Shown here one piece after another: positions 1 to 10,569 of a DNA stretch of 64,000 bases. The position numbers and the translations under genes were made by a program. Within the stretch, counting starts at the first letter, position 1; the number at the start of each line of letters is the position of its first letter. The stretch lies in assembly GCA_963575745.1 (NCBI GenBank), contig CAUYUJ010015749.1:270001-334000 (forward strand), in the 5' to 3' direction. The notes beneath the pieces were generated by a model. That model was not told the origin of the DNA. It made no database searches and saw only the letters and a list, made by a program, of their open reading frames with translations. The stretch comes from Prorocentrum cordatum. Its lineage: Eukaryota; Sar; Dinophyceae; Prorocentrales; Prorocentraceae.

Positions 1-1010
1 ACATCGATGGTTTTCCAAGGGTTTTCGGAAGGATTTTGGCATTTTGTTTTTTCCGGTTGCACGGCGCTCCACGACGGCCCGGGAGATCTCCAGGTCCGCC
101 CCCCCAGCAGCCCCAGGGGCCCCCAAGACGAGCCCAATGCGGCCCCGGAGAGCCCAAGGCTGGCCCAAGAAGCGCCCGCGACAGCCCACGAAGGCTCCAA
201 AACAAACCCAAGAAGGGCCCGAGAGAGGGGCCGCGTGCCGAACACCCAGGGCCCCTGCCTCAACAGTGACCCGGGAGGCCCCAGGCGGCCCCCAAGAGTC
301 CTCCAACATGGCTCCAAACGCTTCCAAAAGCACTCCCACGAGGGCCCCAGCAGGCCAAACATTGTTTTTTTCAATAGTTTTGGAGGGTTGGCCTTCTGAT
401 CTCGGCGGCTGTCCGACGCTCCTAGGCGGCCCAGGAGACCTCCGAGACCGCTCCCAAACAGCTCCAGAAGCGCCCAAGGCCGCCCCGAGGCGGTCCCGGA
501 GGGCCCAAGGCTGGCCCAAGAAGCGCCCAGGGCCGCCCACGAGGGCCCCAAACAGGCCCGAAAGGTGTCCAAGAGACGGACCGCGCTCGGAAAACCCAGG
601 GCTTCCGCTTCAAGAGAGCCCCATGGGGGCTTCAGATAGCTCCCAAGAGGCTTCAAACATGGCTCAGGACGCCTCCAGGAGCACCCCCCAAGAGGGTCCC
701 AACAGGCCACAATCGTTAGTTTTTCTTAGGAATTGGAGGATCTTGGCCTTCTTGTCTGTTCGGCTTTCCGACGCTCCAATGGGGCCCAGCGCGCCTCCAG
801 GTCCGCTCCCAAACAGCCCTGGGCGGGCCCTGGAAGCCCCAGGGAGCCCGCGAGACCGGCCCTGCGCAACCCAAGAGTTCCTCGGCAGGATAGTCAGGGA
901 GGGGGGGAGAGCGGGGGGGCCTCTGGCGCCCCGTGCTCCAGGAACGCTCCTCCGGAACATGGCGTGCGAACGATGAGGATCGGGGATCCCAATAAGCAAA
1001 AATCGTAGAT
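1..1010 (+). repeat. ~350-bp higher-order repeat, GCCCAAGA family
   Basis: Three consecutive units begin with a T-rich block of about 60 bp (near 1, 360 and 710; a fourth T-rich block lies near 1000), each followed by about 290 bp of degenerate 8-12-bp words of the type GCCCAAGA / GGCCCCNAGAG. Relatives lie at 1640-2060, 2320-3010 and 4085-4600, and in reverse orientation at 43440-44740. Open frames across it are proline/arginine-rich and open in several frames, so I do not call genes here. Confidence 0.75.
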
Positions 1011-1077
1011 TTCCTTTGGGGAAACTGATATTTTTGGCGTGTTTGCCTTTTGGGCGTCCACTGCGCCAGGGGGCGCC

Positions 1078-1410
1078 AGGTGCGACAGGTGCGCCCGCAG
1101 GGGACAGGGAGGCCTCAAAGTGGGCCGCGTAGGACGTACCTCTGCTGGGCCTCCCAGGAACTTACGAAAGTGGCGACAGTTGCCAGATCGCAGCCCCGCA
1201 GGGGACAGGGAGGCCTCAAAGTGGTCCGCGTAGGACGTACCTCCGCTGGGCCTCCCAGGAACCCACGAAAGTGGCGACAGTTGCGCAGATCGCAGCCCCG
1301 CAGGGGACAGGGAGGCCTCAAAGTGGTCCGCGTAGGACGTACCTCCGCTGGGCCTCCCAAGAGCCCACGAAAGTGGCGACAGTTGCGCAGATCGGAGCCC
1401 AGCAGGGCAC
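1078..1410 (+). repeat. ~102-bp satellite, short array
   Basis: About three copies of a ~102-bp unit containing GGTCCGCGTAGGACGTAC and GTGGCGACAGTTGCGCAG. The word AGGACGTAC recurs at 1131, 1232 and 1334. The unit is homologous to the longer array at 8320-9140 (shared GATCGCAGCCCC, TCCGCGT.GGACG and CTCCGCTGG). Confidence 0.85.
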
Positions 1411-1458
1411 CGCGAACACAGGAGAGAAGAAGGAGGAGAGGGCGGGAGGTGGATACCA

Positions 1459-1515
1459 CAGTGCTCTATTCAAAACGAGTACCCAACACAAGGAGGGTAG
1501 GGAAAAAAGGGAATT
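1459..1515 (-). mobile_element. Left-end block of the compound satellite element, diverged
   Basis: Read on the - strand this stretch carries GTGTTGGGTACTCGTTTTGA, close to the left block of the elements at 54860, 57117 and 61608. A pyrimidine-rich tract and then the 102-bp satellite follow in the same order as in those copies. No right block was found near 960-1080, so this copy looks truncated. Confidence 0.6.
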
Positions 1516-1529
1516 CCCAGAATTCCAGT

Positions 1530-1596
1530 TTGTTGTGTTTTTTTTGTTATTGTTCTCTCTCTCTCTCTGTTTTTGTTTTTTTGTTGTTGTTTTTTC

Positions 1597-1627
<31 letters not shown>

Positions 1628-1630
1628 GTG
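1530..1630. repeat. T-rich tract, (CT)n and (TA)n microsatellites
   Basis: Poly-T, then a CT run, then about 14 TA dinucleotides. Similar T/CT/TA successions occur at 2245-2327. Confidence 0.9.
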
Positions 1631-1639
1631 GGACTCTGA

Positions 1640-2060
1640 CTCGGAGATCCCGCACATCCCCTGACATTTGGCCAGTACCGCGCCTCCCGGCTTCCCGGGG
1701 GACCCCCAAGACGCACAAAGACAGCCCAAGACGACCCTAAGGAGCCCCCAGAGCGTAAAGAACGGCCCAACACGCTCCCGCGCAGCCCGAGACACGGCTC
1801 TCCAGGCCTACAGGAGGCCTCCAGAACCCCCAGGGGGTCCGGAAGAACCAACACCCCTGAGGAGCTGGGCTAACAAAACCCACGAGGCACAAACAAAACA
1901 CAGCGCCGAACGACGCCGAGGAACTGGAAAAAATGGACATCCCACAATTCCTGTTTCTTGTTTTTCAAGTTTGGCCCCCGGTCTACTCTCGCACAACACA
2001 CCACAATTCAGACCCCGTCACCTCCACCAAAAAACCCAGGAAGCATTTGAGGGCCCCAGA
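1640..2060 (+). repeat. GCCCAAGA-family repeat unit
   Basis: Degenerate words such as GCCCAAGACGACCC, ending in an AT-richer block near 1940-1970. Same family as 1-1010. From 2060 to 2220 I see nothing recognisable. Confidence 0.6.
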
Positions 2061-2223
2061 TCGTTGAATACCGTAAGGAAATGAATTAATGATTTCTGCG
2101 TTTCCGCATTTCCCTTCTATACGGTTCCGAGGCTTGCGCAGGGCCTCCAAGGGAGTCCCTGGACGCAGGAAGCGACCAAAATGAGATTACATGAGTTGGC
2201 CGATCAAGCCTAGCTAGATCTTG

Positions 2224-2295
2224 AGCGCGCGCGAAGCGCGCGCGATGTTTTTTTTTTTTTTTTTTTTTTGTTTTTTTTTGTTTTTTTTTTTTTTC

Positions 2296-2326
<31 letters not shown>

Positions 2327-2327
2327 A
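2224..2327. repeat. GC hairpin followed by T, CT and TA tracts
   Basis: A perfect hairpin GCGCGCGCG-AA-GCGCGCGC is followed by two poly-T runs, CT and TA repeats. Related hairpins lie at 4071 (degraded) and 5812. Confidence 0.85.
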
Positions 2328-3010
2328 TGGATAGGGGGTCCTGGGCACCCCAAAGTGCACTGATCTATCTTCTGGTCGTTTCGGGCTCGGCGGGGGGCGC
2401 CAAACAACGTCAAAGGGGGCAAGAGGGCGCCAAGATGGCCCAAGAACGCTTTAAGAGAGCCCAAGACCGCACAAGAGCGTTTCAGAATTGGTCCAACATG
2501 GCTTAAAGACAGCCCGAGAGTGCTTCAAGACGGCCAAGATGCTCTCAAAAGGACTCCCACGAGGCACTCAGGAGGCGAACAAAGTGTTATTTTCGATGGT
2601 TTTTGAAGGTTTTTCGTGTTCTCGCTGTTTCGTGTTTCCGACTGTCCAAGACAGCCCACGAGGGCCCAGAAATCAGCTCAACGCGGCCCAAGAGACACCC
2701 AAAAAGGGCGCCACGACGGCGCAAGAGAGCCCCAAGACGGCCCAAGCGCGCCCCCCAAGACGGCCCACGAGGCGCTCAAGATCGCCCAAGAGGGCCCCAA
2801 GACGGCCCCAAGAGGGGCTCAAGAGGGGGAACACGAACCGACAATTCGAGCCTTCCGCCCCAAGAGGCCTCCAGGAGGCCCCAAGAGGCCCCCAACAGAG
2901 CCCAAGAGGCCCCCCAGAGGCCCCCTAGGTGCCCCACGAGGCCCCAGAGGCCCCAAAGAGGCCGCAACAGAGGCCCCAAGAGCACCCCAAACGGCCTCCA
3001 AAACATACCG
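2328..3010 (+). repeat. GCCCAAGA-family higher-order repeat
   Basis: Opens with GGTCCTGGGCACCCCAAAG, continues through CGTCAAAGGGGGC into degenerate GCCCAAGA words, with a T-rich block at 2585-2640. The opening ~110 bp is shared with 4095-4200. Confidence 0.75.
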
Positions 3011-3029
3011 GTGCATAGCAAAGGACCGC

Positions 3030-3650
3030 CTAGCCTAACGTGGCATCGCAGCGTTGCATGACATGGCATGGCACGGCACAGCACGACATAGCTAACCGTG
3101 TCAATGCATATCACAGTATGGTTCAGCATACCATCGTATTGCATTCCATAGCAGTGTTTAGCTGAGCCTCACACTGCAAGTCACGACGTAACATTGCCCA
3201 GCATGGCATGGCATCTCATGACGCACCGTGGCGTACTACGGCATTCCAATGCGCATACATTACTCGAACAGCACCGTACTGCTCTGCGCAAGAGTAAACC
3301 GTGACCATACAAATATCACACCCCCGTTGTTGCTCTTACTGTCGTCCTGTTTATTTTAGCCTAGCAGTTCATTGCATTGCATTGAATAGCACGGTATGCC
3401 GTGTCTGTGCATACCGTGTAACGCGGTAGCATCGTTCCTCATAGGAAACATCGCATGATATGGCTCAGCGTATCATCCAACATATTACCATAGCATTTCA
3501 CAGCACAGCATGGCATGGCATGCAATGCGCACTGTACGGTATATCATGTTATTGCATTGCATATTGCATAGTGGCATTGCGCTTTATAGCGTAGCATGGC
3601 ATATCATGGCGTTCCATAGCATAGTGCAACATGGCGCTGTAGCGCTGCAT
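3030..3650. repeat. Degenerate GCATGGCA short-word repeat
   Basis: About 600 bp of loosely repeated 5-bp-phased words (GCATGGCATGGCACGGCAC). A similar GCATTGC field is at 22310-22800. No gene seen. Confidence 0.7.
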
Positions 3651-4070
3651 TTTTCCTGGCCCATAGCTTGGCGACAGATCACCGGTCGACCGGTCGATGA
3701 GAGCGGAGGAGGAGGAATAAGGAAGGGGCAGAAGGAAACATATGATGTTGACTTGCATTTGCATCTAAGGGGTAAATCGGCCAGCAGGGCCCAGGCCACT
3801 CCAGTGGGGATAGGGATCGGTTAAACGATGCTCAGTTTGCCTCCTCCTGCTGCTCCTCGAGCCGACGGTCGGGGAGCGCGTTGTCGGCGCGCGCCCCGCG
3901 GGCTCGGAGGAGCAATGCTTTGTGGTGCAGAGTGCCGCGAGGGTCGCTCCTAGCCGCAGGGGAAAAATAAGTGCTCCGCAGCCACGCTCATAGCATAATG
4001 CACAATGGCGCTGTAGCGCTGTATTCTTCCTGGCCCACAGCTTGGCGACAGATCGCCGGTCGACCAGTTA
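3590..4070 (+). repeat. Pair of ~85-bp direct repeats
   Basis: The copies at about 3608-3700 and 3988-4068 share GGCGCTGTAGCGCTG, TTCCTGGCCCA and AGCTTGGCGACAGATC, then CCGGTCGACC. The 290 bp between them is AT/GC-mixed with no gene recognised. Confidence 0.85.
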
Positions 4071-4084
4071 AGCGCGCGCGAAGA

Positions 4085-4610
4085 GCATGCGTGGTTCTAG
4101 GGTCCTGGGGCCCCCAAAGTGCACTGATGTGTTTTCCGGCCGTTTCGGGCCCAGCGAAGGGCGCCAAAAAACATCAAAGGGGGCCGAGAGACGTTCAAGA
4201 GGGCGCCAAGATGGCCCAAGAGCGCTCCAAGAGAGCCCAAGACTGCACGAGAGCGTTTGAACATGTGTCCAAGAGGCCTCCAAGAGGGCCCAAGAGAGCT
4301 CCGAGAGACGTCCCGAGAGAGCCCGAAGAGGCCCAAATCATTGATGTGCATTGGTTTGTTCGATGATTTTCGCTTTCTCGCGTCCTCGAGCTTCCAATGT
4401 TCGAAGAAGGTCGAAGACGCCCTCAAGACCGCCCCAAGACCGCCGAAGACGCCCCAAAAGAGCGCCAAGACGGCTCCAGAGAACCTGCAAATTGCACACG
4501 AGGAGCCCCAGACGGCCCAAGAGGCCCCAGGATAGGCCCAAAATGGACCACAGAGCGGGAGCGGGAGGCCCCAGGGCGCTCGAAGACGGCCCAGATGGCC
4601 CGGGCCTCCC
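4085..4610 (+). repeat. GCCCAAGA-family higher-order repeat
   Basis: Starts GGTCCTGGGGCCCCCAAAG, with the T-rich block at 4350-4400. Its first part is the sister of 2328-2450. Confidence 0.75.
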
Positions 4611-4689
4611 CTTTCTGTCCCTCCTTCCCTCCCACCCCCTCCTCCATTACCTCCTCTCTCCTCTTCTTCCCCTCACCCCTCAGTTTTCG

Positions 4690-5190
4690 TGCTTCTCCCT
4701 CCTCTCCTGGGACGGCCCCGCCAGAGCGCCAGACAGGCCCCGCCTGAGCGAGCGGGGCATCGCTATACCCTATCATTTCACAAGTTGCTTTGCCCGTCAC
4801 ACCCCTCAAGGGCGGCCCCGGCAGAGCGAGAGGGGTGTTGCTATAGCATATACAGTCCCTGTTACGTTTTGCTCTTCCCACCGCACCCGAAGTAGTTCCG
4901 TTAGAGCGCACGGGATGTGGTTATACCATAGTTTTCCTCAGGTTTCGTGCTCTTCCCTCCCCTCCTGGGCAAGCCCCGCCAGAGCGCCAGGGAAACCCCC
5001 GTTAGAGAGAGCAGGACATCCCTACACCATACTCTTTCACGCGGCTTTTGCTCCTCCCACCCTTGCAAGGCGGACCCGCCCGAGCGAGCGGGGTGTGGCT
5101 ATACCATACAATAGTTTAGGTTTCGTGCCCCTCCCCCACCTCCTGAAAGGCCTCGCCAGAGCGCGAAGAAGGTACCGCCAGAGGCCCCGT
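4690..5190 (+). repeat. ~250-bp satellite with sub-units
   Basis: GCCCCGCCAGAGCGCCAG recurs at about 4725 and 4974. GAGCGAG..GGGGTGT.GCTATA recurs near 4830 and 5085. Sub-units alternate CCGCCAGAGCG blocks with TATACCAT and TTTTGCTC.TCCCACC blocks. Confidence 0.75.
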
Positions 5191-5199
5191 CAGAGCTCC

Positions 5200-5800
5200 A
5201 CGCAACCCCATACATGGGACTTGCCAGGCAAATCATTGAGCATCCCCCGTGACCCCGAGCCTTCTGTTCCCACGGGTGCGATTATCGCCGGCATGAGGTT
5301 TGGCGTCCAGCACAAAGAAGTTTCCCCACTCCCGTGGACGGACTCGACAGCAACTGATTGCAGAGAAGGGCACAGATGACGAGGGCATCTGCGCGCGCCC
5401 TCTGCAAATATCCGACAGCTGAACGACCGCTGTGAACGAGAAGCTTGGAGCACAAGGAAGAGGAAAATAACAACGCGCTCCCACGCGCGCGCAACGAGGC
5501 CCCGAGCCAACCCCAACATCAGGAACCTTCAGATGTCTGCGTGATCGGGCATGGGGAGATTGAGCAGATGTGCGAAATCATTGAATGTTGCGACGGGGCA
5601 GAGCGGAAATGAAAGTGGAGAAACAAACGCAGTTCGATAAACCAAACGAAGGCGGCAGCGAGATTGTGAGGTGCGCGGGAACGTGGCGCCCCGCGTTCAG
5701 ACTACGCGTTTTTTTGCGTCTATGACATGGACCCGAGAACGCTGGAACTCGTCGTTGTGGCCACAGCGGGGTTTACAACGGCACCCGTGGCTCATCTGCG
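5200..5800. other. No gene or repeat recognised
   Basis: About 600 bp of mixed unique-looking sequence. Open frames on either strand are short, lack GC3 bias and resemble nothing I know. Confidence 0.5.
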
Positions 5801-5804
5801 ACTA

Positions 5805-5842
5805 GAACCTAAGCGCGCGCGTAGCGCGCGCGTGGTTCTAGT
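5805..5842. repeat. Palindromic hairpin with AGAACC/GGTTCT ends
   Basis: AGAACC and GGTTCT flank CGCGCGCG-TA-GCGCGCGCG, making a ~36-nt palindrome. The degraded hairpin at 4071 is also followed by TGGTTCTAG. Confidence 0.8.
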
Positions 5843-6270
5843 AAACATAATGTAAGAGGACTGCGTTTAGGAATACACCCGGTATTTTCTAGGAACACAA
5901 GATGCATACAAGAGGAAACCAGTAGAAAAACGCAGGAACACAATTGGAGTGCAGTCGGGATCCAAAAGGAAAACCACAGGAATGCAACATGAAACCTATA
6001 TGAATTTAAAGGAATACGTCGGAAGACCATAGGAGTACAATAGGACTACACAAGGACAGCAATAGAGCAAGACGGGTGTATTATACAATCGGAGTCCCTT
6101 GAACATGTCTCGGCACCGCGCAGTAGCAACTACAGTACAATAGGAATCCCCTGAGAAACACAAAACAGTTGGGACACACTACAACATGAAACACCATATC
6201 ATTCCAGTATGAAAACAACATAAAATTGAATCTGGTCGAAGTACAATGGGAACTCGAGAGGATCCCACTA
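5843..6270 (-). repeat. Degenerate GGATTCCAATAGG repeat
   Basis: On the + strand AGGAATACAATAGG-like words recur every 15-20 bp. The reverse complement matches the field at 53100-53640. Confidence 0.6.
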
Positions 6271-6439
6271 GAAATCAAATTGACACGAAGGTGACGTGTG
6301 AAACATTCCTCTAGCGCTTCCCGAATACAGTCGTTTTACAGGCAGTAAGCAGGAAGAGTAAACGAAGGTGACTTTTGGCGCGACACGAAGGCGACATCCC
6401 TAGTACTACTACCACTGAGACTAAGACTGCTACTACTAC

Positions 6440-6665
6440 CACTGCATACGATTTTGCAGTATACTATGGCTGCGACAACCCATACCCCAACAAGGTGCAC
6501 AACTACGGATCGTAGTGCGAACATGATATGCCAATTGGTACCAACAAATTGGTACCAACATATCCCGACAAGGTGCACCACTGCTATACATAAGGATATG
6601 ACAATTGGTACCAGCATTACTATTCATATTTATACGGCCCATCGTATTACGACTGCGACAACGAC
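6440..6665. repeat. AT-rich degenerate repeat with ATTGGTACCA words
   Basis: CAATTGGTACCAAC occurs three times (near 6534, 6549 and 6601) and CAAGGTGCAC twice. No gene seen. Confidence 0.6.
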
Positions 6666-6863
6666 TAACTATCATAGAGTTGTTGTTCTTCGCTCCGTAC
6701 GAGTACTGGTATTAGTATGTTTTTTTGGAGTAGGACTACTGTCGTGGCCTCCCGTGGCTACAGAAGGCCACGACGCCCGACCGATTCTTTCCGGCAGTCC
6801 ACATGTTCGACCCTAAACATGTGTACAGATGTGTAGGGCCCTTACGCGCAAGTTTTTTCAGGG

Positions 6864-7007
6864 AACTTTCGGAGGTCCGCGCGGATTCCTTGGATCTGCG
6901 TTGGGCCCCCGTGGCGGTGCCTCCGGCGTCGCCCCTGGCACGCTCCGTGCGCAAGAGGAAGGAGGTCCAGCGCCGATCCAAGAAATCCGCGCGGACCTCC
7001 GAAAGTT
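6864..7007. mobile_element. Small TIR element, family A
   Basis: A 37-bp left arm (CTTTCGGAGGTCCGCGCGGA, then a rightward GGATCTGCG) is mirrored by a right arm at 6971-7007 with a few mismatches. Length ~144 bp and non-coding. Other members: 15005-15062, 46897-46979 and a half copy at 60864-60900. This looks like a MITE. Confidence 0.85.
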
Positions 7008-7289
7008 GACGTCTATATATATGCAGGTTGTTCTTCTGCCAGCCCAGCGACTTGGAGGCACTCCACACCCGGATGACGCGCGGACAGGACATCGGGGACA
7101 GGTCGCCACGCCGCGCTCCAGAAGCGACTCAGGGGTCCTCCCGAGACTCCCCGAAACAGGGGGCCTAGAGCGCTCAAAGATCGCGCAGCGCCAAGGGTCA
7201 GAGGAACATGATGTCATAATCAGAGTGAGGGGGCCGAACGGTCATTCATTGTCCCTGGGTGCGTGGCTGAAGTGAGAATCCGTGGTGAG

Positions 7290-7388
7290 GATTATGTTTG
7301 TCGTTGTTGTTGTCTTTTGTTGTTGTTGGTGATGTTGTTGTTGTTGTTGTTGGTGTTGTTATGGTTGTTGTTGTTGTTGTTTGTTGTC
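7290..7388. repeat. (GTT)n microsatellite
   Basis: About 100 bp of imperfect GTT, directly abutting the 11-bp array that follows. Confidence 0.9.
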
Positions 7389-8100
7389 GTCGTCCCACCC
7401 GCGACCCACCCGCGACCCACCCCGCGACCCACCCCGCGACACACCCGGCGACCTACCCGCGACCCACCCCGCGGCCCACCCCACGACACACCCGGCGACC
7501 CACCCCGCGACCCACCACGCGACCCACCCCGCGACCCAACCCGCGACCCACCCGTGACCCACCCATCGACCCACCCACGACCCACCCCGCGACCCACCCC
7601 GCGACCCACCCGCGACCCACCGCGCGACCCACCCCGCGACCCAACCCGCGACCCACCCGCGACCCAACCCGCGACCCACTTGCGATCCACCGCGACCCAC
7701 CCGCGACCCACCCCGCGACACACACCCCGCGACCCCCCGCGACCCACCCCGCGACCCACCACACGACCCAACCCACGACCCAACCCGCCACCCACCCCGC
7801 GACCGACCCGCGACCCGCGACCCACCGCGACCCACCCCCGCCACCCCGCGACCACCCGCGACACCCACCCCCGACCCACCCCGCGACCCACCCCGCGACC
7901 CACCCGTGACCCCACCCGCGACCCACCATGACCCACTCATCGACCCATTTGCGACCCACCCGCGCGACCCACCCCGCGACCCACCCCGCCCCGACCCCCG
8001 ACCCCGACCCATCCGCGACCCACTCGCGACCCACCCGCGACCCATTTGCGATCCACCCGCGACCCACCCCGCGACCCACCCGCGACCCACCCGCGACCGA
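7389..8100 (+). repeat. 11-bp tandem array (GCGACCCACCC)n
   Basis: About 65 units of 10-11 bp, with variants (CCATTTGCG, CCACCACGC, CCCATCGAC). All six frames stay open through much of it, giving meaningless Thr/Pro/Arg-rich or Gly/Ser/Val-rich ORFs. From 8100 to 8320 I see nothing recognisable. Confidence 0.95.
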
Positions 8101-8319
8101 TCCACATTGGTTCGAAGAAAGGATCGGCGCCACCGTCGGGCTCCTCGTTGCATAATTTGGGGAACGTCGGCGCCTGCGGCGGGCTTTTCCAGAGTCTCGC
8201 AGACTGCCGACGTCCCCACCGCCCCCGCACTCTGATCCACATTTGCGGGGTGCTATGTAATCGTACGGTCCAAGATTTCTAAGGTTCCCAAGATTTCACA
8301 TTGTTCATGATGTTCAGCA

Positions 8320-9140
8320 CTGGCGTAGGTCCGCGCGGGACGTCGCTCCGCAGGACCCTCCATGGCAGCCCGCGAAAGCGGCGACAGTTTCGCAGGACGC
8401 AGCCCCCCAGGGATGGCGAGGTCTAATTTCGGTCCGCGTGGGACGCAACTCCGCTGGAACCCCCAGCAGCCCTCGAACGTGGCGACATCTTCGCCGATCG
8501 CAGCCCCCCAGGGATGGCGAGGTCTGATTTAGAGCCGTGTTGGACGTCACTCCGCTGGAACCCCTGGCAGCCCTTGGAAGTGGCGATCGTTTCTTGTATC
8601 GCAGCCCCCCAGGGACGGCGAGGTCTAATTTGGTTCTGCGTGGGACGTCGCTCCGCTATACCGCTATACCCCCCGACGGCCTCTAAAAGCGACGACCGTT
8701 TCGCAGATCGCAGCCCCCCCCAGGGATGACGAGGTTTTGTTTTGAGTCCCTTGTGGGTCGGCACTCCGCTTGACCCATTAGCACACTAGCAGCCATCGAA
8801 AGTGGCGACAGTTTCGCAGATCGCAGCCCCCCAGGTGTGGCGAGGTTTAGTGTAGGTCCCCGTGGGACGTCGCTCCGCTGGACCCCCTCAGCAGCCTGCG
8901 ACAGTTTGGCTGGACGCAGCCTCCCAGGGATGGCGAGGTGTAGTGTCGGTCCGCGTGGAACGGCGCTCCGTTGGTCTCCCCAGCAGCCCGCGAACGTGGC
9001 GACAGTTTCGTTTATCGCAGCCCCCCCGATGGTGGCGAGATCTAATTTACGTCCGCTTGGGACGTCAATGCGCTTGACCTCCCAATAGCATTCAAAAGTG
9101 GCGACCGTCTCGCAGATCGCAGCCCCCAAAGGGAACCCCC
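8320..9140 (+). repeat. ~102-bp satellite array, ~8 copies
   Basis: Units carry GATCGCAGCCCCCCAGGGAT, GG.CCGCGTGGGACG, CTCCGCTGGA and AGTGGCGACAGTTTCGCAG. CTCCGCTGGAA recurs at 8449 and 8550. Homologous to 1078-1410. Confidence 0.9.
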
Positions 9141-9293
9141 AGGCAGGACGGCGAGGTGAGGTTGGAGGCAGGGTAGCAGGCAGGAGCCCAACGCAGGATG
9201 GCTTGGAACAAATATGGGACGTTGAGGGTATGAAGAACACCCAAGGCATGTAGGAGAAATGTTGGGAGTCCTCGGATTCCTGTCTAGTTCTTT

Positions 9294-10397
9294 GTGTGCC
9301 CCTGGGTCCCTCCGCACATATCGTGGGCCCTGGAGACGTGCGGACAGTCCACCCAGGAGTCCGCGGCGCGGCGGCGGGTAGTCGACAGCGGCTTCAAGAT
9401 TAGGGGCGGCCTCGAGCATGCGCCTCACGGCCAACGCCTCGGGGTTGGGATCTACTGCTCCCCGCTGATCGAAAAGGCAGCGCAGTACGCGGAGGGGCCT
9501 CTGATCGTCGACGGCGTTCCGTACACGCTGGTCTTCCAGTGCCGTGTCCGGCCGTCGAAGTATGAGAAGCGGGAGAGCAATGTGTGGCTCGTTGAGAGTG
9601 CTGACGACATCCGGGCGTGCGGCATATTGCTCCGGAGGTCTTATTTCGTGGACGATCGAGAGATCCGCTACTGTTCAAATAATCCGTACCGGCCTGTGTC
9701 AGGCAAGTGGAGATTCTACGAATTGTTGCGGCATGCCCGCACGGTGAAGGAAGCTCGCGCTTTGGGCAGGAGTTATTTGGACCTCCATAAGGACTTACTC
9801 AAAGGTCGCCTTACGCTGCGGGGTTCAGATTGCAATGCGATCAAGGAAACCTATTCCAAGTCAAAGCGCGACCTGCACGGGCGATTGCTCGGCCTTGGTA
9901 TGCCGAAGCGACACAAGGCGAGTGGGCCCAGCGAGTGGCTTCCACGAATGATGTCCGGCAGGAAGCGCGGTCATCCACGCGGCCAGATCCAAACGCCAAG
10001 TGTCGCAGATAGCAGGGCCAGCGCTTCAGGATCGGCTGGCGTCCGACTTCACGATCGTGAGCCAGTCGATCGCGAAACTCCCGCCGTCGTCGTACGACCA
10101 GACGGGGGTTCGGACGTGCCGCTGACTTTGCACTCTGCTCTCAAAGGGATCGGCTCCGAGGCCAACCATGGTAAGCTCAGCCGTGAGATCCCAGGACCGC
10201 GCGACGACAAGGGTAGAAAACACAAGAAGGAAAAGAAGAGCAAGAAGGACAAGAAACACAAGACAGGCAGGAAGGACAAGAAGAAGAGGAAGCACAGTGA
10301 TGAAGCGAAAGATGCAGAAATTCGAACAGACTCCATGGAGCGGTTGCGAGAAGCTCTTGACTTGCTAGCGACCAGGCTCCAGGCAGGCGCTTGCTAG
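9294..10397 (+). CDS. ADP-ribosyltransferase (PARP-like) domain protein
   Basis: An uninterrupted 367-codon frame with ordinary complexity. Residues ~33-110 carry the signature of the PARP/ART fold: HAPHGQRL followed by GVGIYCSPLIEKAAQYA, the counterpart of the PARP G.GIYFA...SA.Y motif, and then a strand YTLVFQCRVRP. This family transfers ADP-ribose from NAD to protein or nucleic-acid targets. The compact HG..GIYCSP form is one I associate with uncharacterised fungal and protist proteins. Residues ~305-340 are a lysine-rich tail (KKEKKSKKDKKH), a likely nuclear or RNA-binding extension. A short hydrophobic helix (SMERLREALDLLATRL) ends the protein. The first ~28 residues are not family-like. 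Coding may really begin at an intron acceptor near 9380, so the start is unsure. I cannot assign the third catalytic residue. It is flanked upstream by the 102-bp satellite. Confidence 0.7.
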   Translation: MCPWVPPHISWALETCGQSTQESAARRRVVDSGFKIRGGLEHAPHGQRLGVGIYCSPLIEKAAQYAEGPLIVDGVPYTLVFQCRVRPSKYEKRESNVWLVESADDIRACGILLRRSYFVDDREIRYCSNNPYRPVSGKWRFYELLRHARTVKEARALGRSYLDLHKDLLKGRLTLRGSDCNAIKETYSKSKRDLHGRLLGLGMPKRHKASGPSEWLPRMMSGRKRGHPRGQIQTPSVADSRASASGSAGVRLHDREPVDRETPAVVVRPDGGSDVPLTLHSALKGIGSEANHGKLSREIPGPRDDKGRKHKKEKKSKKDKKHKTGRKDKKKRKHSDEAKDAEIRTDSMERLREALDLLATRLQAGAC

Positions 10398-10399
10398 CG

Positions 10400-10565
10400 T
10401 CTCCTGACAAGCTTTCTGGAGCTTGCTTCTGGCAGGGATGTATTTCTCTTTGCAGTCACAGGTGCCCGCTGCATGGACGAGAGAAACAAAAAGCTTCGAA
10501 TGTGAACATGTGTCACAAGCAAGTGTTTTCCAGCGTGGACCCCGAACAGTGATCCCTTGAGTTCT
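10400..10565. other. Downstream flank of the ART gene
   Basis: Unique-looking sequence after the TAG stop. Probably 3' UTR. No poly(A) signal or further gene recognised. Confidence 0.4.
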
Positions 10566-10569
10566 GGCA

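Noticed and set aside
7263-8240. Long Pro/Arg/Thr and Gly/Val ORFs over 7.3-8.2 kb
   Set aside because: Translation of an 11-bp array that lacks stop codons; reads similarly in several frames.
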